Shown here in pieces: positions 18,953 to 27,495 of a stretch of 64,000 nt of DNA. The notes below the pieces were generated by a model. That model was not told where the DNA came from. It saw only the letters and a program-made list of their open reading frames with translations, and did no database searches. Both the position numbers and the translations under genes were made by a program. The DNA is from Pirellula sp. SH-Sr6A (GTDB taxonomy: Bacteria > Planctomycetota > Planctomycetia > Pirellulales > Pirellulaceae): the NCBI RefSeq assembly GCF_001610875.1, contig NZ_CP011272.1, positions 1 to 64,000 of the forward strand, given 5' to 3'. Position 1 is the stretch's first letter, and every line of letters begins with the position of its first letter.

Positions 18953-21088
18953 CTACTTTGTCGGGAACAATTGCTTTCGGAGGAATGTATAGGCGAGCGC
19001 CTGCATGAACGCGGATTGCTTATTGTTCGCTGCTCCTCCGTGTCCACCTTCGATATTCTCATAGTAGAGAACGGAGTGCCCCTGCTGTTCCATCTTTGCC
19101 ATCATCTTGCGAGCATGTCCAGGATGAACACGGTCGTCTCGAGTCGAGGTGGTAAAGAGAACGTTCGGATACTTGCGATCCGGCGAAACGTTGTGATACG
19201 GCGAGAACGTTTTGATAAAGGACCACTCCGCCGGAATATCGGGGTTTCCGTATTCTGCCATCCATGACGCTCCAGCGAGGAGTTTGTTGTAGCGCTGCAT
19301 GTCCAACAAAGGGACTTGGCATACGACCGCTTGGAATAGATCAGGGTAGAGTGCAACCATGTTTCCCATCAAGAGTCCACCGTTCGAACCGCCTTGGATG
19401 CCGAGATGATCGGGGGAAGTAACTTTCCGAGCGATGAGGTCTTCTGCGACCGCGGCAAAATCTTCGTAAGCGCGATGACGATTTGCCTTCAAGGCCGCTT
19501 TGTGCCAACGGGGGCCGTATTCGCCTCCGCCACGGATATTCGCGACGACATACACGCCTCCTTGCGATGTCCAAGCCCGTCCCACCGAAGCGCTATAGCT
19601 GGGCTGCAGGGAGATTTCAAATCCGCCGTAACCATATAGCAATGTAGGGTTCTTGCTATTGGGCTCAATGTCCTCGCGAGCGACCATGAAGTACGGAACG
19701 CGAGTCCCATCATTGCTCTTGGCGAAGTGTTGGGAGATCTTGAGACCCTTTGCGTCGAAGAAAGAGGGCAGCTCTTTGAGCTTTTCCGGTTCCGATCCGA
19801 TTTTGCCCATATAAAGAGTGGTCGGCGTTAGGTAGTCGGTACTCGTCATAAAGTACTCATTGGATTCGTCGGGATCGACTGCGGTGACACCGATCGTTCC
19901 AAAGCTAGGGGCACCTACCATCGTCGCGCGTTGCCAGCCTTTGCGACTCGGAGTAAGCACAAAAAGTTTGTCCTTCACATCGTCCAGGACTTTGAGGATG
20001 GCATGATCCTTAGTGAAACCGATGCTTGCCAAGGCAGTGGATTCGGAGGGTTCGAAAATGACTTCGAGCGTCCCGTTCCCCGCGAGGAAGTCGTCCAGTT
20101 TGGTGAAGAGGAGCGACCCAGCTTTGTAGACTTTGTCACCCAGGTCCCAATCCTCGCGCAGTTCAATTGCCAAAGTACCTCGGAACACCGATTTGTTCGC
20201 GGTATTCGGAGCATCCACTTTGATCAACTTTGCATTATCGTCCAAGACGAAGAGCTCGTCGTTGTAGAAAGCGATGGTACGCGAGACGTAGTTTCGCTCG
20301 AACCCGGGAGAGTCATCATGAAAAGCGGAAATAGACATGTCTTCCGCCTTCCCCTCATAGACTATTTCAGCCGATTCCAGGGGCGTACCACGTTTCCATC
20401 GTTTGGCAATTCTAGGGTAGCCCGATTCTGTCATGGAATTGGGGCCGAAATCGGTCTGAATAAAGACATGGTCTCGGTCGATCCAACTCATGCCACCCTT
20501 CGCTTCCGGTCGCTGAAAGCCATCCTTCACAAACCCACGCGAGGGGATGTTGAATTCACGCGTGACATCGGCGTCCGCCCCACCTCTAGAAAGAGTGATC
20601 AGGGCCAAGTCGTAATTGGGGCGCAGAAGGCTTGCTCCCTTCCAAACCCAGTTCTCGTTCTCTTCCTTCGCCAGCTGATCCAAATCCAGCAGGATTTCCC
20701 ACTTCGGATCCTTTTTCTTGTACTCCGCTAACGTTGTTCGCCGCCAAAGCCCGCGAACGTTGGTTTTGTCACGCCAAAAGTTGTAGTAGTACTCTCCATT
20801 TTTGGAGACGAATGGGATCCGCTCATTCGAGTCCAGGATCGCAAGCAAATCGGATTCAAGCTGTTTGAATTCGGAGGAGCTCGCAAGCTTGGAGAGCGTT
20901 ACCTCGTTTTTGGACTTCACCCATTCGATAGCTTTTTCGCCCGTAACGTCTTCGAGCCAGACATAAGGATCGGAAGGGTTGGATTCGATTTCTTGCGACA
21001 TCGTCACGGGGTTCAGATAGAGGAAGTGGGCAGAAGAAAAAGCGATGGCGACAGCATAGGTGACCCATCGCGAGAGATTGAATTCCAT
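18953..21088 (-). CDS. Prolyl oligopeptidase family serine peptidase
   Basis: About 711 residues from the ATG at 21088, chosen because a signal-like hydrophobic segment (VTYAVAIAFSSAHFLYL) follows and the longer frame would run into the divergent gene. The N-terminal part has the propeller-domain hallmark DPYVWLEDVTG. The C-terminal hydrolase domain has GGSNGGLLMG with the nucleophile Ser, an Asp in STRDDRVHPGHA and a His in EGGHGGA. These enzymes cleave after proline in short peptides. The signal segment suggests export, typical of planctomycete copies. Confidence 0.92.
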   Translation of the reverse strand: MEFNLSRWVTYAVAIAFSSAHFLYLNPVTMSQEIESNPSDPYVWLEDVTGEKAIEWVKSKNEVTLSKLASSSEFKQLESDLLAILDSNERIPFVSKNGEYYYNFWRDKTNVRGLWRRTTLAEYKKKDPKWEILLDLDQLAKEENENWVWKGASLLRPNYDLALITLSRGGADADVTREFNIPSRGFVKDGFQRPEAKGGMSWIDRDHVFIQTDFGPNSMTESGYPRIAKRWKRGTPLESAEIVYEGKAEDMSISAFHDDSPGFERNYVSRTIAFYNDELFVLDDNAKLIKVDAPNTANKSVFRGTLAIELREDWDLGDKVYKAGSLLFTKLDDFLAGNGTLEVIFEPSESTALASIGFTKDHAILKVLDDVKDKLFVLTPSRKGWQRATMVGAPSFGTIGVTAVDPDESNEYFMTSTDYLTPTTLYMGKIGSEPEKLKELPSFFDAKGLKISQHFAKSNDGTRVPYFMVAREDIEPNSKNPTLLYGYGGFEISLQPSYSASVGRAWTSQGGVYVVANIRGGGEYGPRWHKAALKANRHRAYEDFAAVAEDLIARKVTSPDHLGIQGGSNGGLLMGNMVALYPDLFQAVVCQVPLLDMQRYNKLLAGASWMAEYGNPDIPAEWSFIKTFSPYHNVSPDRKYPNVLFTTSTRDDRVHPGHARKMMAKMEQQGHSVLYYENIEGGHGGAANNKQSAFMQALAYTFLRKQLFPTK

Positions 21089-21305
21089 AGCGCAAGGTGC
21101 CTTCAAGGGGAATAGGACGGTAATGGTTGCATGTGAATGGACGTAGGGTGGAGAGGGGAGGTTGATTGTAGCAACCGCGGGTCGGAATCGGTATGATGGA
21201 CGAATCTCTTCCACGGCATGCCATGACCTCGTGGGTCTCTCCCAAGATTTTAGGGTGGGAACACCATGCCGATTCAAAACTACGTTGATGGGCAAGGGCG
21301 TGACC

Positions 21306-23015
21306 ATGGTACGCACATTCGCTGTCGGCTCCCGGGACGATTTTGAATCCGCAACGTTTTGGGGACATGAGTGCGATAGCTCTGTCGCGAGACCACCTCG
21401 ACGGCGTCCCCTTGGGTCGACAGTGCTTCTGTGGGGTGCTTGCTTGGTTTGGACAGCGATCGGTGCGTCGGTGTCCAGTTCGCAAGAGCCGCCTGGCTCG
21501 CCTCAACGCTACCGTTCCGTATCGTCCGAAGAGCGGATTTCGATGCTCGAATCTCTGCGAGAGGCGTCGGCGACACTTCCATCGAGTACCGGAAATGGCG
21601 ACGCAAATCCGGACTTGCGGGCGGCGCCTGGGGGCGGTGCTTCGCTCGCCAACTACGATGATCTGATCCGGCTTATTGAGTCGACCATCGACGGAGATTG
21701 GCTCATCAATGGGGGTACTTCCACGATTGTCCCCTATCGAAACGGAGTCCGAATCTCCACCGAAGGATTGATCGAGCGGATTGGACCTGTGGAGCACGAT
21801 GCAGCAATAGCCAAAGCCAAGCGCATCGGTCGCATGCGGTGGGATGCGCTCGGTGATTGGCAGAAACCCTCCGACCTCCGTTGGGTTTCGCTGCATGAAG
21901 TCGACCGATTGGTCGACAGCCTGCGAAAAAAAGGACGACTTGGCAAACTCGAGCTGGAATTGCTCGGCGGAATCGTTCGCATCGACTACCTGGCATGGGA
22001 TTCCGACTCGAACGAATGGCTCATCGGGGGTCCCGCTGGCAGTCTTGTCCCCAACGTAGACGGGGAATTGGTTCATGAGCAATTGCGGCTTCCTCCTGTC
22101 CTTCTCGAAGACTTGATCACCATTGCACCGCATGTGCTCAGCGGTGGAGGTGAGTTTGGATGCTCCATCGACCCGGACACGAAGAGGCTCCAACAAGCCT
22201 ACGAGTATGCGATGCAACCAGGGGCTCAACGCTCGTTGCAACGGACTCCCGATCGATGGATCGAGAACTGGCGCAAGCTTTTGGGGGAGCAGAATACAAC
22301 GATCGTAGGGCTGCCCGCCGATTCACCTACTGCCTTCGCGCTTCTCAAGGCCGATGTGGAGATGAAGATGATGGGACTCGGGCTCGAACCGTTACCTCCC
22401 ACACTGCGATCCTATTGGCACGAAACAGAATTCTTGCAATCCAGATCTCCAAACGGACTGGTTCGATGGTGGTACACGCTTCATACCAACAAGATTCCCT
22501 ATGATTCCCAACAAGCCGTTTACAAGATTTCGGTTCAGAATGTGAAAGTGTTGAGCGAATCGCAGTTCATCAACGAGCAGGGAGATCGCGTCGTATCCAA
22601 TTTGCCCGATATTGCCGCTGACGCATTCGCGACTCACTTCACGAAGAAACACGAAGAGATCCAACGTCACTCGGTCGTCCAAGCGAGATTGAGACACATT
22701 CTGGATCTGGCCGTCGTCATGGAGCTGATTCGAAATGAGATGATGAAAGAACGCGGTGCGCCTTTCCTATGCCTTCACGATTTGGCGATCCAACCTCACA
22801 TGCCGCGCACGCCGCTTCGAATTCAGTCAATTGCGTCCACGCATCAAGCGAAAGACGGCACCCGCTACGCCGTCGTCAGCGGCGGCGTAGCGATTCGAAC
22901 CTTAGGCCTTGCGAAACGACTGTCTCTTGGTACGAATCTGCAAGCGGTAACGGTCGAACGGAATCTGAATTCAAAATCGCCGTTTTGGCGTGAAGACATC
23001 GGATCGAATCGTTAA
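21306..23015 (+). CDS. Secreted protein of unknown function, DUF1598-like
   Basis: About 569 residues from the ATG at 21306; earlier starts at 21162 and 21288 are possible. A basic N terminus is followed by the hydrophobic STVLLWGACLVWTAIGASV, a signal peptide. The central and C-terminal regions resemble the planctomycete-specific DUF1598 family: the stretches VEMKMMGLGLEPLPPTLRSY and LVRWWYTLHTNKI are the best matches. Nothing catalytic is apparent. The gene is divergent from the prolyl oligopeptidase and marks the last conserved gene before the accessory island. Confidence 0.75.
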   Translation: MVRTFAVGSRDDFESATFWGHECDSSVARPPRRRPLGSTVLLWGACLVWTAIGASVSSSQEPPGSPQRYRSVSSEERISMLESLREASATLPSSTGNGDANPDLRAAPGGGASLANYDDLIRLIESTIDGDWLINGGTSTIVPYRNGVRISTEGLIERIGPVEHDAAIAKAKRIGRMRWDALGDWQKPSDLRWVSLHEVDRLVDSLRKKGRLGKLELELLGGIVRIDYLAWDSDSNEWLIGGPAGSLVPNVDGELVHEQLRLPPVLLEDLITIAPHVLSGGGEFGCSIDPDTKRLQQAYEYAMQPGAQRSLQRTPDRWIENWRKLLGEQNTTIVGLPADSPTAFALLKADVEMKMMGLGLEPLPPTLRSYWHETEFLQSRSPNGLVRWWYTLHTNKIPYDSQQAVYKISVQNVKVLSESQFINEQGDRVVSNLPDIAADAFATHFTKKHEEIQRHSVVQARLRHILDLAVVMELIRNEMMKERGAPFLCLHDLAIQPHMPRTPLRIQSIASTHQAKDGTRYAVVSGGVAIRTLGLAKRLSLGTNLQAVTVERNLNSKSPFWREDIGSNR

Positions 23016-23100
23016 TTGGATTCTATCTCTCATCGACTCTGGACTTCGTTTCCGTTGACCCGTCGCGAGTTCCACGGTGCTCAAAAGGGTCGATCCGAAA

Positions 23101-23175
23101 TTACCGTGGGTGAAGATCGAGTCCGCCACAGTAGAGCAAGTCAGCGTTTTTGAAGCTCTCGACGTTTTGAAGGCC
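23101..23175 (-). pseudogene. C-terminal scrap of an ISL3-type transposase
   Basis: Read on the minus strand this 75-bp piece ends in a stop at 23101 and gives about 24 residues, including LQNVESFKNADL and YCGGLDLHPR. This matches the usual end of ISL3 transposases (GFRNRERFKxAI followed by GGLDLYP). A related, also decayed sequence lies near 43,440-43,540. Only the tail is present; the rest of the element is missing. The identification rests on a short motif. Confidence 0.55.
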
Positions 23176-23684
23176 GCCAGCCCGTCGCTTGATAGACATA
23201 AGCTCGCTATCGATGAGGTTCGACTATGCATCATCGATTTGTATGAGCGCGAGTTACCTTTGACTCGTAAGTCGCACAATGCCCCGAAGATGCGGCGCTC
23301 CTGCAGGAAGCATTTTGGGGGCTGGCGGAAGACGGTTGAATCCCTTGGCTTGGGATCGGAACTGCGACGCATGTGGACTCCCCAGAAAGTAATTGAAGCG
23401 ATCCTTCGTCGGCGGGCCGAGGGCCACGATCTCCCCGCCACTCGCTACGAAGACTACGGTTTGTTCGCTGCTGCCAAAAACCGATTCGGTAGCTTTAACA
23501 AGGCGGGTGGTCGTTGCCGGCATCGATGCGGAGGTGCGTGAGCAATGGGATGACGAAAAAGTCCTAACGCGAATACGGCAGCTGATTCCGGAGGTAACGA
23601 TCCATCAAATTCGACTTGTCGATTCGAAGGTAACATCCGCTGCAGAGCGTCGCTTCGGATCGATTCGCAAAGCGGTTGAGGTCG
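23176..23684 (+). pseudogene. Broken gene with homing-endonuclease-associated (HNH) repeats
   Basis: Fragment carrying about three copies of a 50-residue repeat of the HNH-associated type. The first has FGGWRKTVESLGL, the second FGSFNKA and the third FGSIRKAVE, each preceded by a helix. The reading frame shifts near 23,505: the second repeat continues in another frame as VVVAGIDAEVREQW. The 5-prime end abuts the ISL3 scrap and the 3-prime end stops at the left end of the IS3 element. The original protein was probably a DNA-binding accessory to an endonuclease; it cannot be functional now. Confidence 0.6.
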
Positions 23685-23753
23685 TGGAGTGCTCCCCAAA
23701 AGTTGATCCATGAGTTATGAAAGTCTATCGCCGCAAACGGCAGGAGGACTTTG

Positions 23754-24035
23754 ATGACGAGAAAGCGAAATCGGCATTCGGCCGACCAGATTGTGAAGAA
23801 GCTACGAGACGCCGATGCAATGCTGGCTGCGGGCAAGAGTGTCGGCGAGGTACTACAGGCCCTCGAGATCAGCGAACCGACCTTGTCCCGTTGGAGAGCC
23901 CAATACGGGGGCATGAAGAAAGAGGAAGCCAAGCGGCTGAAGCAACTTGAGGATGAGAACCAACGACTGAAGAAGTTGGTTGCCGAGCAAGCACTGGACA
24001 TCCAAATGCTGAAGGAGATCACTAGGGGAAACTGA
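23754..24035 (+). CDS. IS3-family transposase OrfA
   Basis: 93-residue helix-turn-helix protein that binds the element ends. It has the opening RHSADQIVKKLRDADAML, an HTH (ISEPTLSRWRAQYGG) and a leucine-zipper tail (LKQLEDENQRLKKLVAEQAL). A strong Shine-Dalgarno (AGGAGG) stands just upstream; a TTG at 23751 could also serve. It ends at a TGA immediately following the slippery heptamer, so part of translation should continue into OrfB as a fusion. Confidence 0.93.
   Translation: MTRKRNRHSADQIVKKLRDADAMLAAGKSVGEVLQALEISEPTLSRWRAQYGGMKKEEAKRLKQLEDENQRLKKLVAEQALDIQMLKEITRGN
24026..24032 (+). promoter_or_regulatory. Programmed -1 frameshift site G GGA AAC
   Basis: The heptamer GGGAAAC is in the correct X-XXY-YYZ register relative to orfA (codons GGA AAC) and is followed at once by the orfA stop TGA. 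A slip of one base back places ribosomes in the orfB frame, which is open from 24026 on; the last stop in that frame is the TAG at 24023. This is the standard IS3 mechanism for producing the OrfAB transposase. Confidence 0.85.
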
Positions 24036-24061
24036 CCAGCCCCGAGTCACGACGAGCCGCC

Positions 24062-24928
24062 GTGGAACAGCTCCAAGCGAAGTTCTCTGTATCGGAACGT
24101 CGTGCCTGTCGAGTGCTCGATCAACCGCGATCGACGCAACGATTTGTGGGGCAGCCCAAGGATGATGATGCGCGGCTGACGAAGAAGATATTGGATTGTG
24201 TCCGTGAGCGACCACGCTGGGGTTACCGGCGCATCACACAGTTGTTGCGTCGCAGTGGTGAACTGATCAATGTGAAGCGAGTCTATCGCCTTTGGAAAGC
24301 AGCAGGCTTGAAAGTACCAAGAAAAAGCAGACTAAAGCGAGCCACTGGGGAAAAGGAAAACGCTTGTCACTTGCAGCCTGCGGGCTGTAAGAACGATATT
24401 TGGAGCTGGGACTTCGTTCAAGCCTCGACGGTTGGTGGCAAGACGATTCGCTTCTTGAACATCGTTGACGAATACACTCGGGTGTGCCTGAGCATCAAGG
24501 CAAGCCGGAGCATTACAAGTGAGGATGCGATTGACACGTTGGCGGAGCTATTCGCCATGCTTGGAGTACCTAAGCGGATTCGAAGTGATAACGGCCCAGA
24601 GTTCATATCAGCGGCGATCAAGCGTTGGCTGTCGTCGCTGGGGATCGAGGTGCTGTACATCGAGCCTGGTTCACCTTGGCAAAACGGAGGCTGCGAGAGC
24701 TTCAACAGCAAACTACGAGATGAATACCTGAGCCAGACCGAACTGTTGAGCGAACAAGATGCACGACTCAAGGCGAGGGCTTGGCAAAACGACTTCAACG
24801 AGAAGCGTCCGCACAGTTCGCTGGGCTACTTAACCCCCTCGGAGTTCGCGCGTCTTTGTGGAGCTTCGCCTTCGCTCGCTCCAGCGAACCACCACAACGA
24901 GATGGCTACGCCATTACCAACTACCTAA
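24062..24928 (+). CDS. IS3-family transposase OrfB (DDE integrase domain)
   Basis: 288 residues from a GTG; normally made as an OrfAB fusion. A helical region with RPRWGYRRITQLLRR is followed by the rve integrase core. The DDE residues are visible: Asp in WSWDFVQAS, Asp in RSDNGPEF and Glu in NGGCESFNSKLRDEYL; the family ending NDFNEKRPHSSLGYLTP is intact. No damage was seen, so the element may be able to move. Confidence 0.94.
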   Translation: MEQLQAKFSVSERRACRVLDQPRSTQRFVGQPKDDDARLTKKILDCVRERPRWGYRRITQLLRRSGELINVKRVYRLWKAAGLKVPRKSRLKRATGEKENACHLQPAGCKNDIWSWDFVQASTVGGKTIRFLNIVDEYTRVCLSIKASRSITSEDAIDTLAELFAMLGVPKRIRSDNGPEFISAAIKRWLSSLGIEVLYIEPGSPWQNGGCESFNSKLRDEYLSQTELLSEQDARLKARAWQNDFNEKRPHSSLGYLTPSEFARLCGASPSLAPANHHNEMATPLPTT

Positions 24929-24973
24929 CCAAACCTTTCATAACTCCTGGTACAGAAAACTGGGGCACTCCAC

Positions 24974-25135
24974 CAGCCATTGCAATGCGCAACGCACGGT
25001 AAGCACGTTCGGTTAGACGGTATCCCCGTTGTGTTTCTCATCGATGCAGACGGGACGCTATACTCGACCAATGCCAGAGGGCAACTCGATCAAATGATTC
25101 CGAAGCTCCTAAAAGCGGGCAGAGTCAGACCGTGA
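24974..25135 (+). pseudogene. C-terminal remnant of a TlpA/redoxin-like gene
   Basis: Immediately right of the IS3 end an open frame without a start gives about 53 residues and a TGA at 25133. The stretch GIPVVFLIDADGTLYS followed by GQLDQMIPKLL is the C-terminal half of a thioredoxin-like fold: the cis-proline 'GIP', a strand, and the last helix. The catalytic CxxC half is missing. The rest is not found on the other side of the IS3 element, so a deletion accompanied or followed the insertion. Confidence 0.6.
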
Positions 25136-25235
25136 ATACAAAATCTACTCAGCTAGTCAAGAAAGGGCAGTATGGGATTATTTGGTGTCTGCAGTCGAAT
25201 ACAAAATGACAACTACGGAAGTGCGAGTACGTGGT

Positions 25236-25276
25236 GATGTGGGGGGGCCCTTCAACGGGCATTCTTACCCGATTCG
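25236..25276 (+). ncRNA. Relic of a group II intron 3-prime end (domain VI)
   Basis: This stretch contains GGGCCC, TTCAACGGGC and TTACCCGATTCG. It is closely similar to the domain V/VI end of the intron remnant read on the minus strand at 42,117-42,189, which ends in the same ACCCGATTCG. Upstream bases 25,205-25,235 look like a decayed domain V. No intron body precedes it, so it is a dead fragment. Confidence 0.5.
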
Positions 25277-25341
25277 TCTATTTCTCGATTGGTGTTTTCT
25301 CGCCAACCGCTGGCTGGTCATTTCGAACACGATGTCAAAAG

Positions 25342-25959
25342 CTACGAAATATTGTCTGCATTTTGGTGTATCTTCAAACGATGGTGTATCGCTGGAACAG
25401 CCCACGCCACGATCAATAAATAGAGTGCAAATGCTAACAGCAGGACGATTTGGCCAAACCAATCCGGAAGAAAGAATGTCGCCAGCGGACTGTCGCCAGC
25501 AATCAGAAGAGATACCCCGACAATACCCACGGCCATTGTGCAAATGTAGAACATAACGCAATGTGTTGCGACCAGAATCAAAGCGGTAACCAAGGATTTC
25601 ACTGCAAGGCATTTGTTGTCGCGCCACTGGCGGATACCCGAGATGCTGAGCACGCTAATCGTAATACCCGCGAAGATACCGTTAGCAAAGGGGGTGACAA
25701 GATCTTCGGCGATGCGTTCACAATAATCAACAGCCCACATCGCCCAGTCAATAATCGAAACCAAGATCAGCAATACAAGCCAGACAATCTCTACCATGCG
25801 TTGCGCGCCAGCCGAGATTACATGTCGACGCTGCAGCCACCATGCAAGAAGCGGAACAACCACCGACCCAGCGAGAATTGGAATCGCGACGAACTGAAAG
25901 TCGCCAAGCCTAACACCAACCATCTCGTGAAACCATCGGCCGAGTTTAAATTTTTCCAT
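25342..25959 (-). CDS. Multi-pass membrane protein of unknown function
   Basis: 205 residues with five or six hydrophobic spans, at about 22-42, 54-75, 88-108, 122-145, 146-160 and 172-195. The N terminus is charged (MEKFKLGRWFHEM) and the C terminus hydrophilic. No family was recognised. It lies between two group II intron relics on the opposite strand, one on each side, and is probably accessory. Its intact frame and membrane pattern support a real gene. Confidence 0.6.
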   Translation of the reverse strand: MEKFKLGRWFHEMVGVRLGDFQFVAIPILAGSVVVPLLAWWLQRRHVISAGAQRMVEIVWLVLLILVSIIDWAMWAVDYCERIAEDLVTPFANGIFAGITISVLSISGIRQWRDNKCLAVKSLVTALILVATHCVMFYICTMAVGIVGVSLLIAGDSPLATFFLPDWFGQIVLLLAFALYLLIVAWAVPAIHHRLKIHQNADNIS

Positions 25960-26120
25960 CTTGGCACCTCAGGCTTTCAGAACGACGAACGACAGCCTTC
26001 ACTCGGCACGTGCGAGTGAGGCCATCATACCAAAATCGCCCGATCGCGTGCTCGGGGTTCATGAGATTGTGTACGCCCGGCACAGGCGTTGGTCAGTAGG
26101 GATTAGAGGGCGTGCAAGCG

Positions 26121-26195
26121 CAATATTGCGAACCTCAACACCTATCCGTTGATCAGGGAAAGGATGAGCGTGGGATGAGGAATACAATGATCATA
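26121..26195 (+). ncRNA. Relic of a group II intron 5-prime region
   Basis: A stretch of about 75 bases, including CCTATCCGTTGATCAGG and AAAGGATGAGC, is roughly three-quarters identical to the minus-strand sequence at 43,094-43,165, which belongs to the larger intron remnant. It is preceded by GC-rich sequence that may be more of the same intron. No reverse transcriptase gene is nearby. The two relics at 25.2 and 26.1 kb are in reversed order, so they come from rearranged or separate copies. Confidence 0.5.
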
Positions 26196-26230
26196 AACGC
26201 CCGAATGCAATGCGTTTCTCTTGTTCAAGA

Positions 26231-27355
26231 TCATTCCGCAACGATTCTCGTCATTTTAAACAAGTCGAGTTCGACCAGGCGATTAATTAAAAAGTCGGAA
26301 TGTCCTGATTCTTTACAATAGGTATTGATATGGTGAGAGACTTCTTCGTCGTCGAACGGACCTTCACAAACATTGTACCACTCAGAATCTCCCTGCAACT
26401 TAATGATCGTCAATCGGCGGGTGCGTAATTCCAAGATTGCGAAAAAGCGAATCGGACCGGATTTCCATCTTACTGCCCATTCTGGTGATGCTGAAAAACC
26501 AACCTTCTTAGCAAACTGCGTCGTATTTAGGCCAGCGGAAATATGCGTGAAATCCTTGAATTTGGCGAGTCGATCGATTTCGATGATCGCGATTGCTTCT
26601 ACAACCGGAAGCGATCGACGTATCTTGCATTGAACACCGTTGTCGGCTTTCTTCGGCATCTCTTCTTCTTTCAACAGCATTGCGCGGTAGCGTAACACGG
26701 CTGCCTTCGCTAATGATACTTGGTCAGGTTCGCCTCCCCGTCGCCCTACTCGTTTTAGTTCCTCGGTCCTTCGCCAGAGATCTATCGATGCGTTCAGCGC
26801 TTCACTCATGTATTTCAATCTTTGCTCTGGGTCGCTTTTCGAATCTAGCTGAGCATTGGCTAATTCCTCCAGTGCGTCGATCAAGAAAGAGATATAGGTT
26901 AGTCCTCCCATATAGCGATCCCACAAGGCCTTAGCACTCTGTGATGCGGCCTCCATTCGCAATCTTTCCAAAGCGTTCAAATCAAACACACCGACAAGAC
27001 CATCAGGAGACTTTCCGGTCCAGAGCTGCTCCGAAAAATCTTCTTTTGGTGGTACTGCTTGTTTAGGCTCTCCGGGTACATTTGCTTCGATGGAGTTTTC
27101 CTTCAACCACATGATTCGATACAGGAAAAGGGCTGCTCTTGCTGCCCCTTCCGAGTCAGGCTCACTTCCTCGCCGTTTGTTTCGCCCAAGTTCGTAAACG
27201 CGTTGCCAAGTTTTCAGTGTAGATTCAAATGCTTCACGAATATGATCGAGTCGCTCTTCTTTGCCTGCTGACGTTTCGAGTTTTGCCAAGGCAAGATCCC
27301 TCTCGGCGACTTGGACGATCTGGATATCGGTCAAGCCACCCTCATTTCTCGCCAT
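26231..27355 (-). CDS. Two-repeat helical protein of unknown function
   Basis: 374 residues with two copies of a helical module, near residues 10-85 and 160-235. Each has a LA/LAxAKLE-type helix, 'RLxHIxEAFxxTLKTW' and a signature like RRGGEPDQVSLAKAAVLRYR, ending in a lysine-rich MLLKEE. The pattern recalls TolC-like coiled-coil repeats (GRGTExDVLRAR). The downstream neighbour carries one copy. The last 110 residues are different and unrecognised. The frame has no signal peptide, and the module seems to begin upstream of the ATG (see the frameshift finding), so the gene may be 5-prime truncated. Confidence 0.55.
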   Translation of the reverse strand: MARNEGGLTDIQIVQVAERDLALAKLETSAGKEERLDHIREAFESTLKTWQRVYELGRNKRRGSEPDSEGAARAALFLYRIMWLKENSIEANVPGEPKQAVPPKEDFSEQLWTGKSPDGLVGVFDLNALERLRMEAASQSAKALWDRYMGGLTYISFLIDALEELANAQLDSKSDPEQRLKYMSEALNASIDLWRRTEELKRVGRRGGEPDQVSLAKAAVLRYRAMLLKEEEMPKKADNGVQCKIRRSLPVVEAIAIIEIDRLAKFKDFTHISAGLNTTQFAKKVGFSASPEWAVRWKSGPIRFFAILELRTRRLTIIKLQGDSEWYNVCEGPFDDEEVSHHINTYCKESGHSDFLINRLVELDLFKMTRIVAE

Positions 27356-27495
27356 GAGGGCTGAGTGAACCTGCTCAAGTGCTTCAAGTCATTCTTTCGA
27401 ACGTCTTCGAAGCTGGCGTCTTCCGTCAAACCCGAAGGAAACTTTTTGGTTCCTATTTCGGTCGGGTAAGCGAGAGTAACAAGATAGCTTTGATC

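Larger units (their letters stand above)
23685..24972 (+). mobile_element. IS3-family insertion sequence, complete
   Basis: 1,288-bp element bounded by imperfect terminal inverted repeats of about 38 bases that begin TGGAGTGC and end in GAGTTATGAAAG on the inner side; the right end reads GCACTCCA. It contains overlapping orfA and orfB with a frameshift signal between them. The flanks (tcg on the left, cca on the right) show no target duplication. Deletion or recombination next to the element after insertion would explain this and would fit the truncated genes on both sides. Confidence 0.92.

Noticed and set aside
20856-22241. Long minus-strand frame of 461 residues
   Set aside because: It overlaps the start of the prolyl oligopeptidase gene and the first half of the DUF1598-like gene, has arginine-rich composition and no family motif.
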